DNA of 64,000 nucleotides. Origin: Streptomyces triculaminicus (GTDB lineage Bacteria > Actinomycetota > Actinomycetes > Streptomycetales > Streptomycetaceae). The position numbers and the translations under genes are program-made. Of the stretch, positions 48,315 through 57,400 are shown piece by piece. Below the pieces are notes generated by a model. It was not told the DNA's origin. It saw only the letters and a list, made by a program, of their open reading frames with translations, and ran no database searches. Every line of letters begins with the position of its first letter. The first letter of the stretch is position 1. The stretch is taken from NCBI RefSeq assembly GCF_017349075.1, contig NZ_JAFMOF010000003.1, positions 930,001 to 994,000 of the forward strand, in the 5' to 3' direction.

Positions 48315-49808
48315 GTGACCACGGTCAATTCGAGTGCGGCGGCGGATGACGCCGAGGTCCCCCGCACGGCAGCGGACCCCCGCCGATGGCTGGTGCTGGC
48401 CCTCTTATCCGGTCTGCAGTTCATGATCCTGCTGGACATGACCGCGGTGAACGTGGCGTTACCGCAGATCCAGAACGGGCTCGGCTTCTCCCCGGCCGGC
48501 CTGGCCTGGGTCGTCAACGGCTATGTCCTCGCGGCCGGCGGGCTGTTGATGCTCGGCGGCCGGCTGGCCGACGTCTTCGGCCGACGACGACTGCTGGTGA
48601 CCGGCGTCGTCGTCTTCGCGGTCTCCTCGGCGGTCTCCGGGGCGGCCGTCGACCCCTGGATGATGATCGTGGGCCGGGTCGGCCAGGGCACCGCCGAGGC
48701 GCTCGCCGCCCCCGCCTCCCTCGGCCTGATCGCCCTGCTCTTCACCGACGCGAAGGAGCGCACGAAGGCGCTCGGCGTCTGGGGCGGCATCATCGGACTG
48801 GGCAGCACCGTCGGCTCCGTCATCTCCGGACTGCTGACCGACCTGGCGTCCTGGCGCTGGATCTTCTTCATCAACCTCCCCGTCGCCCTGCTCGTCCTCG
48901 TGATGGTTCCCCGGCTGGTGTCCGAGAGCCGGATGGTGCGGGAGAAGGGCCAGGCGCTCGACGTCGTCGGCGGCATCACCCTCACCCTGGGCCTGACCGG
49001 CGTCGTCTACGGCCTGCTGCACGCGGCCGACCACTCCTGGGGCTCCACCACGGTCGTGGTCCCGCTCGTCGCCGGCGCCGCGCTGCTCGTGGCGATGCTC
49101 CTCATCGAACGCCGCGCCCGCAACCCCCTCATCCCGCTGGGCTTCTTCGCCAACCGGACCAGGTCGGTCGTCAACGCCGCCACGCTGTTCTTCATGGCCG
49201 CCTTCATCTCCTACAGCTTTATGCTGACCCTCTTCGAACAGCAGGTGCTGGACTACTCCCCGCTGGTCAGCGGGCTGGCCTGGCTGCCGCTGAGCGTCGC
49301 CATCGGCGCCGGCATCGCCGTGGGCACCGCCCTGATCCCCCGCGTGGGCATCCGCCCGGTGGCGGCCGTCGGATACGTCGGCGCCGGCGTGGGCCTCTTC
49401 ATCACCAGCACGATCGACGTCCACAGCTCCTACCTCGGCGGGATCCTGCCGGGCATGGTGGTGTTCGGCCTGTTCGCCGGCGCCAGCATGCCCGCCGCGA
49501 CCAACGCCGCGCTGCACGGCGTCACCGTCCAGGACTCCAGCCTGGCCTCGGGCGTACAGAGCACCATGCAGCAGATCGGCGGAGCGCTCGGCGTGGCCAT
49601 CCTGGTGGCCCTCGCGATCCGGCACGCCGGCGACGCCATCGGCGGCGGCACCCGCCCCGACATCGCGACGACGGAGGGCTACGCCCTGGCCATCCGCATC
49701 GGCGGGGCGCTGATCGTCTTCGGCGGGATCCTCCTCGCGGCACTGCTGGAGAAGGTCGACACCACACTGCGGGACCCGACGGCCGAGCGCCTCGCGGACG
49801 CCCGCTGA
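48315..49808 (+). CDS. MFS transporter, DHA2-type (497 aa)
   Basis: Fourteen-helix drug:H+ antiporter-type exporter: first helix WLVLALLSGLQFMILLDMTAVNVALPQI, motif A GGRLADVFGRRRLL, motif C-like GGIIGLGSTVGSVISGLLTDLASWRWIFFINLPVALLVL. GTG 48315 follows AAGGGAG. The 161-base gap after the P450 gene could hold its own promoter, or it may export aromatic products of the P450 unit. Confidence 0.88.
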   Translation: MTTVNSSAAADDAEVPRTAADPRRWLVLALLSGLQFMILLDMTAVNVALPQIQNGLGFSPAGLAWVVNGYVLAAGGLLMLGGRLADVFGRRRLLVTGVVVFAVSSAVSGAAVDPWMMIVGRVGQGTAEALAAPASLGLIALLFTDAKERTKALGVWGGIIGLGSTVGSVISGLLTDLASWRWIFFINLPVALLVLVMVPRLVSESRMVREKGQALDVVGGITLTLGLTGVVYGLLHAADHSWGSTTVVVPLVAGAALLVAMLLIERRARNPLIPLGFFANRTRSVVNAATLFFMAAFISYSFMLTLFEQQVLDYSPLVSGLAWLPLSVAIGAGIAVGTALIPRVGIRPVAAVGYVGAGVGLFITSTIDVHSSYLGGILPGMVVFGLFAGASMPAATNAALHGVTVQDSSLASGVQSTMQQIGGALGVAILVALAIRHAGDAIGGGTRPDIATTEGYALAIRIGGALIVFGGILLAALLEKVDTTLRDPTAERLADAR

Positions 49809-49875
49809 TGAGGGCCGCCGGGAGGTCCGCGACCGCTCGGCGGCCTGCCCAACCGAGCCGGAAGGGGTACGAGGG

Positions 49876-51174
49876 ATGAACGCGCTCCCCACGGACCCGG
49901 CCGTCGAGAGCCGGGCCGGCCTGCTCGCCGTCGACGCCGACCACCTGTGGCACCCCTGGTCGCCGAGCCGCGTCAGCCCGGACACCGTCGTCGCGGTGTC
50001 CGGGCGGGGGTGCGAGGTGTGGGACGCGGACGGCCGCCGCTACCTCGACGCCAAGTCCTCGGGCCTGAACGCCACGCTCGGCTACGGCTGCCGTCCCGTC
50101 ATCGACGCGGTGAACGCCCAGCTGTCCCGCCTGATGACCTACGACATGGGCGAGGGCGCCAACGTGCCGGCCATCCGGCTGGCGCGGCGCGTCGCGGAGC
50201 TGACGGGGCCGCCGCTGACCCGCACCTTCTTCTGCAACAGCGGGTCCGAGGCGATGGAGACGTGCATCCGCATCGCCCGCTTCTACCACGCGGTCCTCGG
50301 AGCGCCCCGGCGCCACCTCGTCGTCTCGTTCGAGAACGCCTACCACGGCGCGACCATGGCCGCCGCCGCGTGCTCGGCGGGCTCGTCGCCCGTGGCGAAG
50401 GAGGTGACGCCCGCCGGCTTCGTCACCCTGCCCCGGCCCGGCCGGGCCGCCGACGGGGCCGGCGCCCTGCGGGACTTCCTCGCCCGGCACGGCGACCGCA
50501 CCGCCGCGGTGCTCGTCGAGCCGGTGCAGTCACGGGGCGGCCACCTCCTGCCCGACGCCAGCCTGCGCGCCGTACGGGAGCTCTGCGACCGGCACGGCGC
50601 CCTGCTGGTCCTCGACGAGGTGACGACCGGATTCGGCAGGACGGGCCGGATGTTCGGCTACCAGCACTCCGGGGTCCGCCCCGACCTCCTGGCCACCAGC
50701 AAGGGGCTGACGGCCGGGTACATGTCGCTGGCCGCGGTCACCACGACGGAGCACGTCTTCGACGTCTTCGACGCGAACAAGACGAAGGCCGGCTTCGTCC
50801 ACGGCCACACCCACTCCGGCCACGCCGCCGCCTGCGCGGCCGGGCTGGCGGTGCTCGACGTCGTCGAGTCCGAGGGCCTGGTCGCCAACGCCGAGGCCCG
50901 CGGCGCCCAGCTGCTGGCCGCCCTGGAGGAGACGCGCCCGCTGCCGTACGTCCGCGACGTACGCGGCCGCGGGCTGCTGGTCTCCCTCGAACTCGACGGC
51001 TCGCGGCGCGCCGCACGCGTGCGTGCGCACATGAAGGACGGCGGCGTCCTCGTCCGGCGCACCGGACCGAACGTCCTCGTCGCCCCACCGCTGATCGTCA
51101 CCCGGGACGAGACCGAGCGGATAGCGACAGCGCTGCTGGCCGCCGTGTCGGCGACGGCGACGCCCGCGCCATAA
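49876..51174 (+). CDS. Class III PLP-dependent aminotransferase, BioA-like (432 aa)
   Basis: N-terminal DADHLWHPWSPSRV recalls BioA (DAPA synthase), followed by CNSGSEAMETCIRIARFYH, FENAYHGATMAAAACS, LVLDEVTTGFGRTGRMFGYQHSGVRPDLLATSKGLTAGYMSLAAV, where the Lys of TSKG binds PLP. It would transfer an amino group from an amino acid or polyamine to a keto acid or aldehyde. No other biotin genes are near, so substrate is open; class III enzymes of this kind also act in catabolism and secondary metabolism. Follows the MFS gene by 67 bases with GAAGGGG upstream. Confidence 0.82.
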   Translation: MNALPTDPAVESRAGLLAVDADHLWHPWSPSRVSPDTVVAVSGRGCEVWDADGRRYLDAKSSGLNATLGYGCRPVIDAVNAQLSRLMTYDMGEGANVPAIRLARRVAELTGPPLTRTFFCNSGSEAMETCIRIARFYHAVLGAPRRHLVVSFENAYHGATMAAAACSAGSSPVAKEVTPAGFVTLPRPGRAADGAGALRDFLARHGDRTAAVLVEPVQSRGGHLLPDASLRAVRELCDRHGALLVLDEVTTGFGRTGRMFGYQHSGVRPDLLATSKGLTAGYMSLAAVTTTEHVFDVFDANKTKAGFVHGHTHSGHAAACAAGLAVLDVVESEGLVANAEARGAQLLAALEETRPLPYVRDVRGRGLLVSLELDGSRRAARVRAHMKDGGVLVRRTGPNVLVAPPLIVTRDETERIATALLAAVSATATPAP

Positions 51175-51213
51175 CCCCCGCCACAGAGAACGACGGAACA
51201 AGGAGAACGCACC

Positions 51214-51507
51214 ATGCCCGAGGCACCGAAGACCGCCCAGACCATCGACACGAAGTTCACTGCGCCCATCACCCAGGACAACAACAGCGGCTGGACCTGT
51301 GTGCTCATGCCCGGATCCAGCGAGTTCTTCGGCACGGGCAGGGCCGTCAAGGTCGCCGGCACGGTCGACGGGCACGCGTTCCAGGCCACCATGCTGCCGG
51401 TCGGCAACGGAGTCCACATGCTCCCGCTCAAGGCGGCGCTGCGGAAGGTCCTGGCCAAGGACCAGGGCGACGAGATCACCGTGCACCTCGAGCAGCGCTT
51501 CAGCTGA
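51214..51507 (+). CDS. DUF1905 domain protein (97 aa)
   Basis: Small beta-barrel-like protein (TIDTKFTAPITQDNNSGWTCVLMPGSSEFFGTGRAVKVAGTVDGHAFQATMLPVGNGVHMLPLKAALRKVL...GDEITVHLEQ) matching DUF1905. Function unknown. CAAGGAGAA precedes ATG 51214; it is 39 bases after the aminotransferase and probably in the same transcript, ended by the strong hairpin at once after it. Confidence 0.85.
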   Translation: MPEAPKTAQTIDTKFTAPITQDNNSGWTCVLMPGSSEFFGTGRAVKVAGTVDGHAFQATMLPVGNGVHMLPLKAALRKVLAKDQGDEITVHLEQRFS

Positions 51508-51511
51508 CCGG

Positions 51512-51559
51512 GCGCACGCAGGGCCCCGCCGTCCCGTGACGGCGGGGCCCTGCGTGCGC
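51512..51559. terminator. Perfect 22-bp inverted-repeat bidirectional terminator
   Basis: Arms 51512-51533 and 51538-51559 are exact reverse complements, with a 4-base loop. It starts 4 bases after the DUF1905 stop and ends 4 bases before the stop of the convergent hydrolase gene, so it ends transcription from both sides. Confidence 0.92.
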
Positions 51560-51563
51560 GGTG

Positions 51564-52385
51564 CTACGCCAACGGGCTGCTCAGCACCTTCCGCAGCACG
51601 TCGGCGAACTCCTCGGGCCGCTCGAGGAAGCCGACGTGCTCGCCGGGGAACTCGACCGGCAGCGAGCCGAGCAGCTCGCACAGCGCCATGGACGTCCGGT
51701 ACGTCTCCAGGGCGCCGGAGTCGGCGCCGATGCCGACGACGACCCGCGCCGGACCGGAGGCCAGGGCGCGCGTCCCGGGCACGTAGCGGGTGGTGTGCCG
51801 CAGCTCGTGGGCGAAGAAGCGGGCGCCGTCCACGAGATCCATGGGCGAGGGCTCGTCCGGCGCGGCCGCCGGGGCATCGCCGTCCCCGTCGCCGGCGAGC
51901 CCGGATCCGGCCATGAACTTCCACCAGGCCGCCTCCGCGCCTTCCCGGTGGAACGTCTCCACGATGTCGTCGACCATGGCACGCCGGTCGGCGGCGTCGG
52001 GCAGCAGCTCCAGCAGCGGAGGCTCGTGCGCGACGAGGGTCCGCACCCGCTCCGGGTGCCGCTCCACCAGCGCGAGCCCGGTCACCGCGCCGCCGCTGCT
52101 GCCGAACACGTCGGCGGTGCCGGCCCCCACCACGTCCAGGAGGGCGGCGACGTCGTCCGCCCGCAGCTCGGGGGTGGAGTCCTGCTCGGGGTCGTCGAGG
52201 GCGCTGCCCGCGATGCCGCGCGGGTCGTGGGTGACGACGGTGTAGTCGCCCACGAGCGCGTCGGCCAGCGGCGCGAAGGCGGCGATGCCCATGGGCGACC
52301 CCAGGAGCAGCAGCACCGGTCCCGCCCCGCGCACCTCGTAGCGCAGGTGCGCTCCCGGGACGCCGAGGGTCCGCGTCATCGTCAT
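51564..52385 (-). CDS. Alpha/beta-fold hydrolase (273 aa)
   Basis: Typical hydrolase with oxyanion region VLLLLGSPMG, nucleophile elbow GSSGG (S97), and catalytic His in PGEHVGFLERPEEFADVL. An acidic Ala/Asp/Gly-rich insert lies in the lid (about 165-185). Substrate unknown. Start ATG 52385 (MTMTRTL) or ATG 52379. Convergent with the DUF1905 gene; the SDR gene follows upstream in the same direction. Confidence 0.83.
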   Translation of the reverse strand: MTMTRTLGVPGAHLRYEVRGAGPVLLLLGSPMGIAAFAPLADALVGDYTVVTHDPRGIAGSALDDPEQDSTPELRADDVAALLDVVGAGTADVFGSSGGAVTGLALVERHPERVRTLVAHEPPLLELLPDAADRRAMVDDIVETFHREGAEAAWWKFMAGSGLAGDGDGDAPAAAPDEPSPMDLVDGARFFAHELRHTTRYVPGTRALASGPARVVVGIGADSGALETYRTSMALCELLGSLPVEFPGEHVGFLERPEEFADVLRKVLSSPLA

Positions 52386-52534
52386 GGCCGGTGGTCCTTC
52401 CGTGAGCGGTCGTGGCGACGGCGGGGGAGGGGGCCGCTTCGCCCGTCCAACTCCCGTTCGTCACGCAGCTCAACGTTTCTGCAGCCCCTCAGGTCACTGC
52501 CGAGGACCCGCGAAGGACATACCGTTACCGCGTC

Positions 52535-53296
52535 TCAGCGGAAGACGCGCTCCATCACCCTGCGGGCGACGGGCCGCGGCGCGTGGTCGAGCGCCGCCGT
52601 CATCAGGCGCGTGACGGTGCCCGGGACGGTCACCGTGCGCCCGGCGTCCCACGCCCGCAGCGCCCCGGCCACCACCTCCTCGGCCGTGGTGTGACCCGGC
52701 GTCTTCTCCACCCGGTCGCCGAGCCCCGCGACGTCGCCGAACTCCGTGACGGTCGGCCCCGGGCACAGCGCCATGGCCCGTACGCCGGTGCCCCGCAGCT
52801 CGCACGACAGCGCCTCGGCGAACGACAGCAGGAACGCCTTGCTGGCCCCGTACGCCGCCAGATAGGGCGTGGTGACGAAGCCGAGCGTCGACGCCACGAC
52901 GATGACGCCGCCGGAGCCGCGCGCGACCATCCGCGGCACCACCCGGGAGGTCAGGTCCACGCTCGCCATCACGTTCAGCCGCAGCATGGCGAGCGTGTCG
53001 GAGGGATCCGTCTCGGTGAACCTCCCGCGGATGCCCCGGCCGGCGTTGCAGACGAGCAGGCCGGCGCCGCCGAGCTCCTCGGCGCGGGCGGCCACCGCCT
53101 CGGTCGCGCCGTCCGCGGTCAGGTCGCGGACCTCGGCGACCACCCGCCCGTTCGAGCCGGCCTCGAGGGCCGCGAGGCGGTCGGCCCGCCGGGCCACGGC
53201 CAGGACCCGGTGGCCGCGCGCGAGCAGGACGCGGGTGAACTCCGCGCCGATACCGGAGGACGCCCCGGTGACGATCGCCAGTGGTGCATCAGACAT
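52535..53296 (-). CDS. Short-chain dehydrogenase/reductase (253 aa)
   Basis: Classical SDR: TGASSGIG cofactor loop, NAGRG, active-site strand VIVVASTLGF with Ser, and YGASK with catalytic Tyr and Lys. NADP preference is suggested by Arg residues after the second strand (AVARRADRL). ATG 53296 has GGGAG upstream; the open frame to 53416 is not needed. Substrate unknown. Confidence 0.87.
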   Translation of the reverse strand: MSDAPLAIVTGASSGIGAEFTRVLLARGHRVLAVARRADRLAALEAGSNGRVVAEVRDLTADGATEAVAARAEELGGAGLLVCNAGRGIRGRFTETDPSDTLAMLRLNVMASVDLTSRVVPRMVARGSGGVIVVASTLGFVTTPYLAAYGASKAFLLSFAEALSCELRGTGVRAMALCPGPTVTEFGDVAGLGDRVEKTPGHTTAEEVVAGALRAWDAGRTVTVPGTVTRLMTAALDHAPRPVARRVMERVFR

Positions 53297-53514
53297 GGTT
53301 GCTCCCAGGGGAAGACGCCGGCGCACGATCGGTGTCTCGAAACTACGTGCCCCGGCCTTCCGCCCGCTTCTCGCTGTGTGCCGTATGTGCGAGGGTGGCC
53401 GCGTGATCGGCGTCACGCTCCCGGCGGCCGTGCGCCGATGTCGAAATCCGCCCCGCCGCTCCGACTCCTTGGTGAGGCGCCGCCACCGGCACCCGCGATC
53501 CGAGGGAGAGTGAC

Positions 53515-53904
53515 GTGAAGTACCTGATCCTGCTGCACAACAACCCCACCAGCTGGAAGCACCCGATGTTCCTCCACCAGGACAAGGAGCTGTCGGCCGA
53601 GGAGCGGGACGCGCGCATGGCCGAGTTCGGGATGCTGATGGAGGAGATCTCCAAGTCCGGCGAACTGGTCGACGCGCAGCCGCTGGCCGACCCGGTCCTG
53701 GGCCGGACCGTGCGGATGCGCGACGGGGCGCTGGCGGTCACGGACGGGCCCTTCGCCGACTCCAAGGAGCAGATGGCGGGCTACTTCGTCGTCGACTGCG
53801 ACAGCATGGACCGCGCGGTCGAGATCGCCTCCCGGTTCCCGGACACCCGTGACGGCGTCGCCGAAGTCCGCCCGATCATGGACCAGTCCGGCTCGGAGAT
53901 GTGA
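53515..53904 (+). CDS. YCII-related (DGPF) domain protein, partner of ECF sigma factor (129 aa)
   Basis: MKYLILLHNNP at the start and VTDGPFADSKEQMAGYFVVDCDSMDRAVEIASRFP in the middle are the YCII/DGPF signatures. In ECF42-type loci such proteins are conserved next to the sigma gene and are probably regulated by it. GTG 53515 follows GGGAG; the stop overlaps the sigma start (GTGA at 53901), so both are translated together. Confidence 0.9.
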   Translation: MKYLILLHNNPTSWKHPMFLHQDKELSAEERDARMAEFGMLMEEISKSGELVDAQPLADPVLGRTVRMRDGALAVTDGPFADSKEQMAGYFVVDCDSMDRAVEIASRFPDTRDGVAEVRPIMDQSGSEM

Positions 53905-55205
53905 CGGCCTCCCCCGCCATCGAGGACCTGCTGCGCGAGCTGGCGCAGCAGGTCCTCGGCCTGCTCGTGCGGCGGCACCGGGAGTTCGACGCCTGCGAGG
54001 ACGCCGTCCAGGAGGCGCTGCTCGCCGCCTTCGTGCAGTGGCCCGAGAAGGGGATCCCTGACAACCCCAAGGGCTGGCTGGTCACCGTGGCCACCCGGCG
54101 GCTCGCCGACGCCTGGCGCAGCGACTCGGCCCGTCAGAACCGGGAGAGCACGGTCTTCGCGCTGACGCCCGCCGACGAGCTGCGCGCGCCCGGCCCCGGC
54201 GAGGAGGCCGCGGCCCGGGGCGACGACACGCTGACCCTGCTGTCGCTGTGCTGCCACCCGGTGCTGTCGCCCGCGTCCCGGATGGCGCTCACCCTGCGCG
54301 CCGTCGGCGGGCTCACCACCTCGCAGGTGGCCCGGGCGTTCTTCGTGCCCGACGCCACGATGGCCCAGCGCATCAGCCGGGCCAAACAGCGGATCAGGGA
54401 GGCCGGCCTCGACTTCCCGCTGCCGCCGGAGGAGGAGCGCGAGCGTCTCCCGGTCGTCATGCACGTGCTGTACCTGATCTTCAACGAGGGCTACACCGCC
54501 TCGTTCGGCGCCGACCTCGGCCCGGGCGACCTGACCCGCGAGGCCATCCGGCTCACCCGCGAGCTGCACGGCCGGCTGCCCGGTGACGCCGAGGTGGCGG
54601 GGCTGCTGGCCCTGATGCTGCTGACCGAGGCCCGCCGCCCCGCCCGCACCGGCCCCGGCGGCATCCTGGTGCCGCTCGCCGAGCAGGACCGCGGCCGCTG
54701 GCGGCAGGACCTGATCGACGAGGGCACCGCGCTCCTGGACCGCACGTTCGCCCGCGGCCCGGTCGGCCCGTACCAGCTGCAGGCCGCGATCGCGGCGCTG
54801 CACGACGAGGCGAAGTCCTCCGAGGACACCGACTGGAAGCAGATCCTGGCGCTCTACCACCTGCTCGAGACGGTCTGGCCCAGCCCCGTCGTCCAGCTCA
54901 ACCGGGCCGTGGCGCTGGCCATGGTGCGCGGGCCGCACGCCGCGCTCGAGCTGCTGGAGACCCTGGAGGCCGACGCCCGGATGGCGCGCCACCACCGGCT
55001 GCACGCCGTCCGGGCCCACCTGCTGACGATGGCCGGCGACGCCGCCGGCGCGCGGGCCGCCTTCGAGACGGCGGCCCGGCGCACGACGAGCCTTTTGGAG
55101 CGGCGCTACCTCGAGGCCAGGATCGAGGAGCTGTCGCCCGGCCTCACGCGCCGGCCGGGGCCGGCTCGCCCAGACGCACCGGCAGCTCCTTGTGACCGTT
55201 CATGA
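53901..55205 (+). CDS. ECF42-type RNA polymerase sigma factor with C-terminal extension (434 aa)
   Basis: Region 2 (VRRHREFDACEDAVQEALLAAFVQWPEKGIPDNPKGWLVTVATRRLADAWR) and region 4 (LTLRAVGGLTTSQVARAFFVPDATMAQRISRAKQRIREA) are followed by a long TPR/DUF6596-like C-terminal domain (PVVMHVLYLIFNEGYTASFGADL through HRLHAVRAHLLTMAGDAAGARAAFETAA), typical of ECF42, which have no anti-sigma and are thought to be controlled by this extension. The last roughly 22 residues are Pro/Arg-rich and overlap the convergent P450 gene by 62 bases, probably a late stop rather than a functional part. Confidence 0.9.
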   Translation: MTASPAIEDLLRELAQQVLGLLVRRHREFDACEDAVQEALLAAFVQWPEKGIPDNPKGWLVTVATRRLADAWRSDSARQNRESTVFALTPADELRAPGPGEEAAARGDDTLTLLSLCCHPVLSPASRMALTLRAVGGLTTSQVARAFFVPDATMAQRISRAKQRIREAGLDFPLPPEEERERLPVVMHVLYLIFNEGYTASFGADLGPGDLTREAIRLTRELHGRLPGDAEVAGLLALMLLTEARRPARTGPGGILVPLAEQDRGRWRQDLIDEGTALLDRTFARGPVGPYQLQAAIAALHDEAKSSEDTDWKQILALYHLLETVWPSPVVQLNRAVALAMVRGPHAALELLETLEADARMARHHRLHAVRAHLLTMAGDAAGARAAFETAARRTTSLLERRYLEARIEELSPGLTRRPGPARPDAPAAPCDRS

Positions 55206-56382
55206 TGAAGGTGCCCTGCGGCTCCAGCTCCTCGGGCGCCACCGCCAGGGACAGGTCGGGGAAGCGCTCGAACAGGGCGGGCAGGGCGATCTTCAGCTCC
55301 AGGCGGGCCAGCGGCGCGCCGAGGCAGAAGTGCACCCCGTGACCGAACGAGAGGTGCGTCTTGTCCGCGCGCGCGGCGTCGAACTCCCCGGCGCTCGCTC
55401 CGTGCACCTCCGGGTCGCGGCCCACCGCCGCGAAGCCCATGAGCACCGGGTCGCCCCTGCGGACGACGACGTCCCCCAGCGTGACGTCCTCGGTCGCGAA
55501 GCGCAGCGGGAGCTGGGCGACGGGCGCCTGCACCCGTAGCGTCTCCTCGATCACGTCGTCCCAGGAGACCTTCCCCCGCACCAGCAGCTCGCGCTGGTCG
55601 GGCTGGGTGAGCAGGGCGAGCACGGCGTGGCTGAGGGCGTTCATCAGCGTCTCGGAGCCGGCGCCGAGCATGAGGTGGAGGGTGCCCACCATCTCCTCGT
55701 CGCTGAGGTGGGTGCCGTCGGCCTCCCGGGCCGCGAGCAGCAGGCTGGTCAGGTCCTCGCCGGGCGTGCGCCGCTTGAGCTCGGCGAGTTCGTACAGCTC
55801 GCGGTGCCACTGCTCGACGTTGGCCTCGGCCTCGTCGCCGGTGATGGAGGTGCTGACGTTCACCCCGGCGCCGCGCAGGGCGGCGGCCCGGGCCGACTCC
55901 GGTACGCCGAACATGTCGCAGATGACCCGGGCGGGCAGCGGGGTGGCGAAGCGGCCCTTGAGGTCGACGACCTCGCCGGGCGGGGTGTCGGCCAGGCGGT
56001 CGAGCAGGTCGCGGACGATGTTCTCGATGAGCGGCCGGGTCGCCTCGACCTGCCGGGTGGTGAAGCCGCGCTGGATCAGCTTGCGCAGCCGCATGTGGTC
56101 GTCGCCGTCGTTGGTGGTCATGTTGTCCATCAGGAGCCAGCCGATCAGCGGCCAGTTCGAGGGGATCTCGCCCGCCGCGAACGCCGGCCACTTCTGCGGG
56201 TCCTTGACGAAGCGGGGGTCCGACAGCACCTGCTTGGCCATCTCGTAGCCGGTCACCGACCAGCCCTCGACGCCGCCGGGCAGCTCGACCCGGGCGACCG
56301 GTCCCCGCTCGCGGATGCGGGCGCCTTCCGCGTGGATGTCCCGGCCCGTGGTGTCCAGGACGACGGGGCAACGATTCTCCAT
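55144..56382 (-). CDS. Cytochrome P450 (412 aa), probable secondary-metabolism hydroxylase
   Basis: Bacterial class I P450: I-helix LGAGSETLMNALSHA with the acid-alcohol pair as Glu-Thr, ExxR in EETLRVQAPVAQLPLRFA, and haem loop LSFGHGVHFCLGAPLARLELKIAL with C353. It has no reductase or ferredoxin gene beside it. ATG 56382 follows GGAGGAGAC. Lies head-to-tail with the hydrolase at 56434 (51-base gap), suggesting one transcript with the hydrolase and epoxide hydrolase upstream. Confidence 0.9.
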   Translation of the reverse strand: MENRCPVVLDTTGRDIHAEGARIRERGPVARVELPGGVEGWSVTGYEMAKQVLSDPRFVKDPQKWPAFAAGEIPSNWPLIGWLLMDNMTTNDGDDHMRLRKLIQRGFTTRQVEATRPLIENIVRDLLDRLADTPPGEVVDLKGRFATPLPARVICDMFGVPESARAAALRGAGVNVSTSITGDEAEANVEQWHRELYELAELKRRTPGEDLTSLLLAAREADGTHLSDEEMVGTLHLMLGAGSETLMNALSHAVLALLTQPDQRELLVRGKVSWDDVIEETLRVQAPVAQLPLRFATEDVTLGDVVVRRGDPVLMGFAAVGRDPEVHGASAGEFDAARADKTHLSFGHGVHFCLGAPLARLELKIALPALFERFPDLSLAVAPEELEPQGTFIMNGHKELPVRLGEPAPAGA

Positions 56383-56433
56383 CGGGTGTCTCCTCCAGGG
56401 GTCAGACGGAACCAGGGGTCGGACGGAACCGGG

Positions 56434-57276
56434 TCAGACGGAAGTGAAGAACTCCGCGAGCAGGGGTGCGCCCAGCTTCTGGTTGAACAGGTGGCCCTCG
56501 CTCGGCATGCTCACGAACCGGCCGCGGGGAATCCCCGCGGCCAGGGCCCGGCACGGGGCGAGCATCCACTCGGGGCTGTCGTCGCCGCCGATGACGAGGG
56601 TGGGAACGGCGATCTTCGGCAGGAGGTCGAGGGGGACCTCGGTGCTGTCGTCGCTGATGACCGAGTCGTAGATGACGGTGGGTGCGACCGCCTCGAAGGA
56701 CGGCCAGACCGGGTGCTCCCGGAACCGCTCGATCGACTCCTCGCCGAAGCCGATGTCGACCTTGAGGAACAGGGCCACCGCGTCGCCCCTGCGGTCGGCC
56801 GCGATCAGCCGGCGCAGCTCGTCGTGGTAGCCCTCGGGTACGCGGGGGCCGCCGTACGGGGGCTCGTACATCGCCAGGTTCGCCATGGGCAGGCCGGCGG
56901 CCGCGCCCCGGACGGCTATCATCCCGCCGGTGCAGTTGGCGAAGACCGAGGCCGATCCGCCCGCCGCCTCGAGCACCGCCGCCAGGTCCTCGACCTCCCG
57001 CTCGACCGACCACCGCTCCGGCTGCGCGTCCCCGCTCCCGCCCCGGCCGCGGCGGTCGTAGTTGAAGACGGTGAACCGCTCCGAGAGCGCCTCGGCGAGC
57101 CGGGCGAACATCGCCTTCTCGTTGAGGCCGCCACCGAGGATCACCACGGACGGCCCGCTGCCGGACCGCTCGAACGCGATCGGGGTGCCGTCGGCCGACG
57201 GCACCCTCTCCAGCTCGATGCCGCGTAACCCGAAGCCGACGTTGTCGAGGTTGGCCGCAGTCTCTGGTGTCTCCAT
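56434..57276 (-). CDS. Alpha/beta-fold hydrolase with Cys at the nucleophile position (280 aa)
   Basis: The alpha/beta hydrolase fold is clear (VVILGGGLNEKAMFARLAEALSERFTVFNYDRRGRGGSGD, late PTLVIGGDDSPEWML and catalytic-type His in PSEGHLFNQK). The elbow reads FANCTGG, placing C115 where Ser is usual (GxSxG). A Cys nucleophile is known in dienelactone hydrolases, but elsewhere the change can mean loss of hydrolysis or a lyase/cyclase role. GGAG lies upstream of ATG 57276. Confidence 0.8.
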   Translation of the reverse strand: METPETAANLDNVGFGLRGIELERVPSADGTPIAFERSGSGPSVVILGGGLNEKAMFARLAEALSERFTVFNYDRRGRGGSGDAQPERWSVEREVEDLAAVLEAAGGSASVFANCTGGMIAVRGAAAGLPMANLAMYEPPYGGPRVPEGYHDELRRLIAADRRGDAVALFLKVDIGFGEESIERFREHPVWPSFEAVAPTVIYDSVISDDSTEVPLDLLPKIAVPTLVIGGDDSPEWMLAPCRALAAGIPRGRFVSMPSEGHLFNQKLGAPLLAEFFTSV

Positions 57277-57400
57277 CGGGATTCTCCTCGCGGTCGCGGT
57301 CGTACGGGCCTGTGACGACCGCTCACCACGCTAGATCCCGGACCGGCCCGTGACTTCCTCCAGATTGCCGACTTGAGGACCCCGACCGACCGACCGACCG

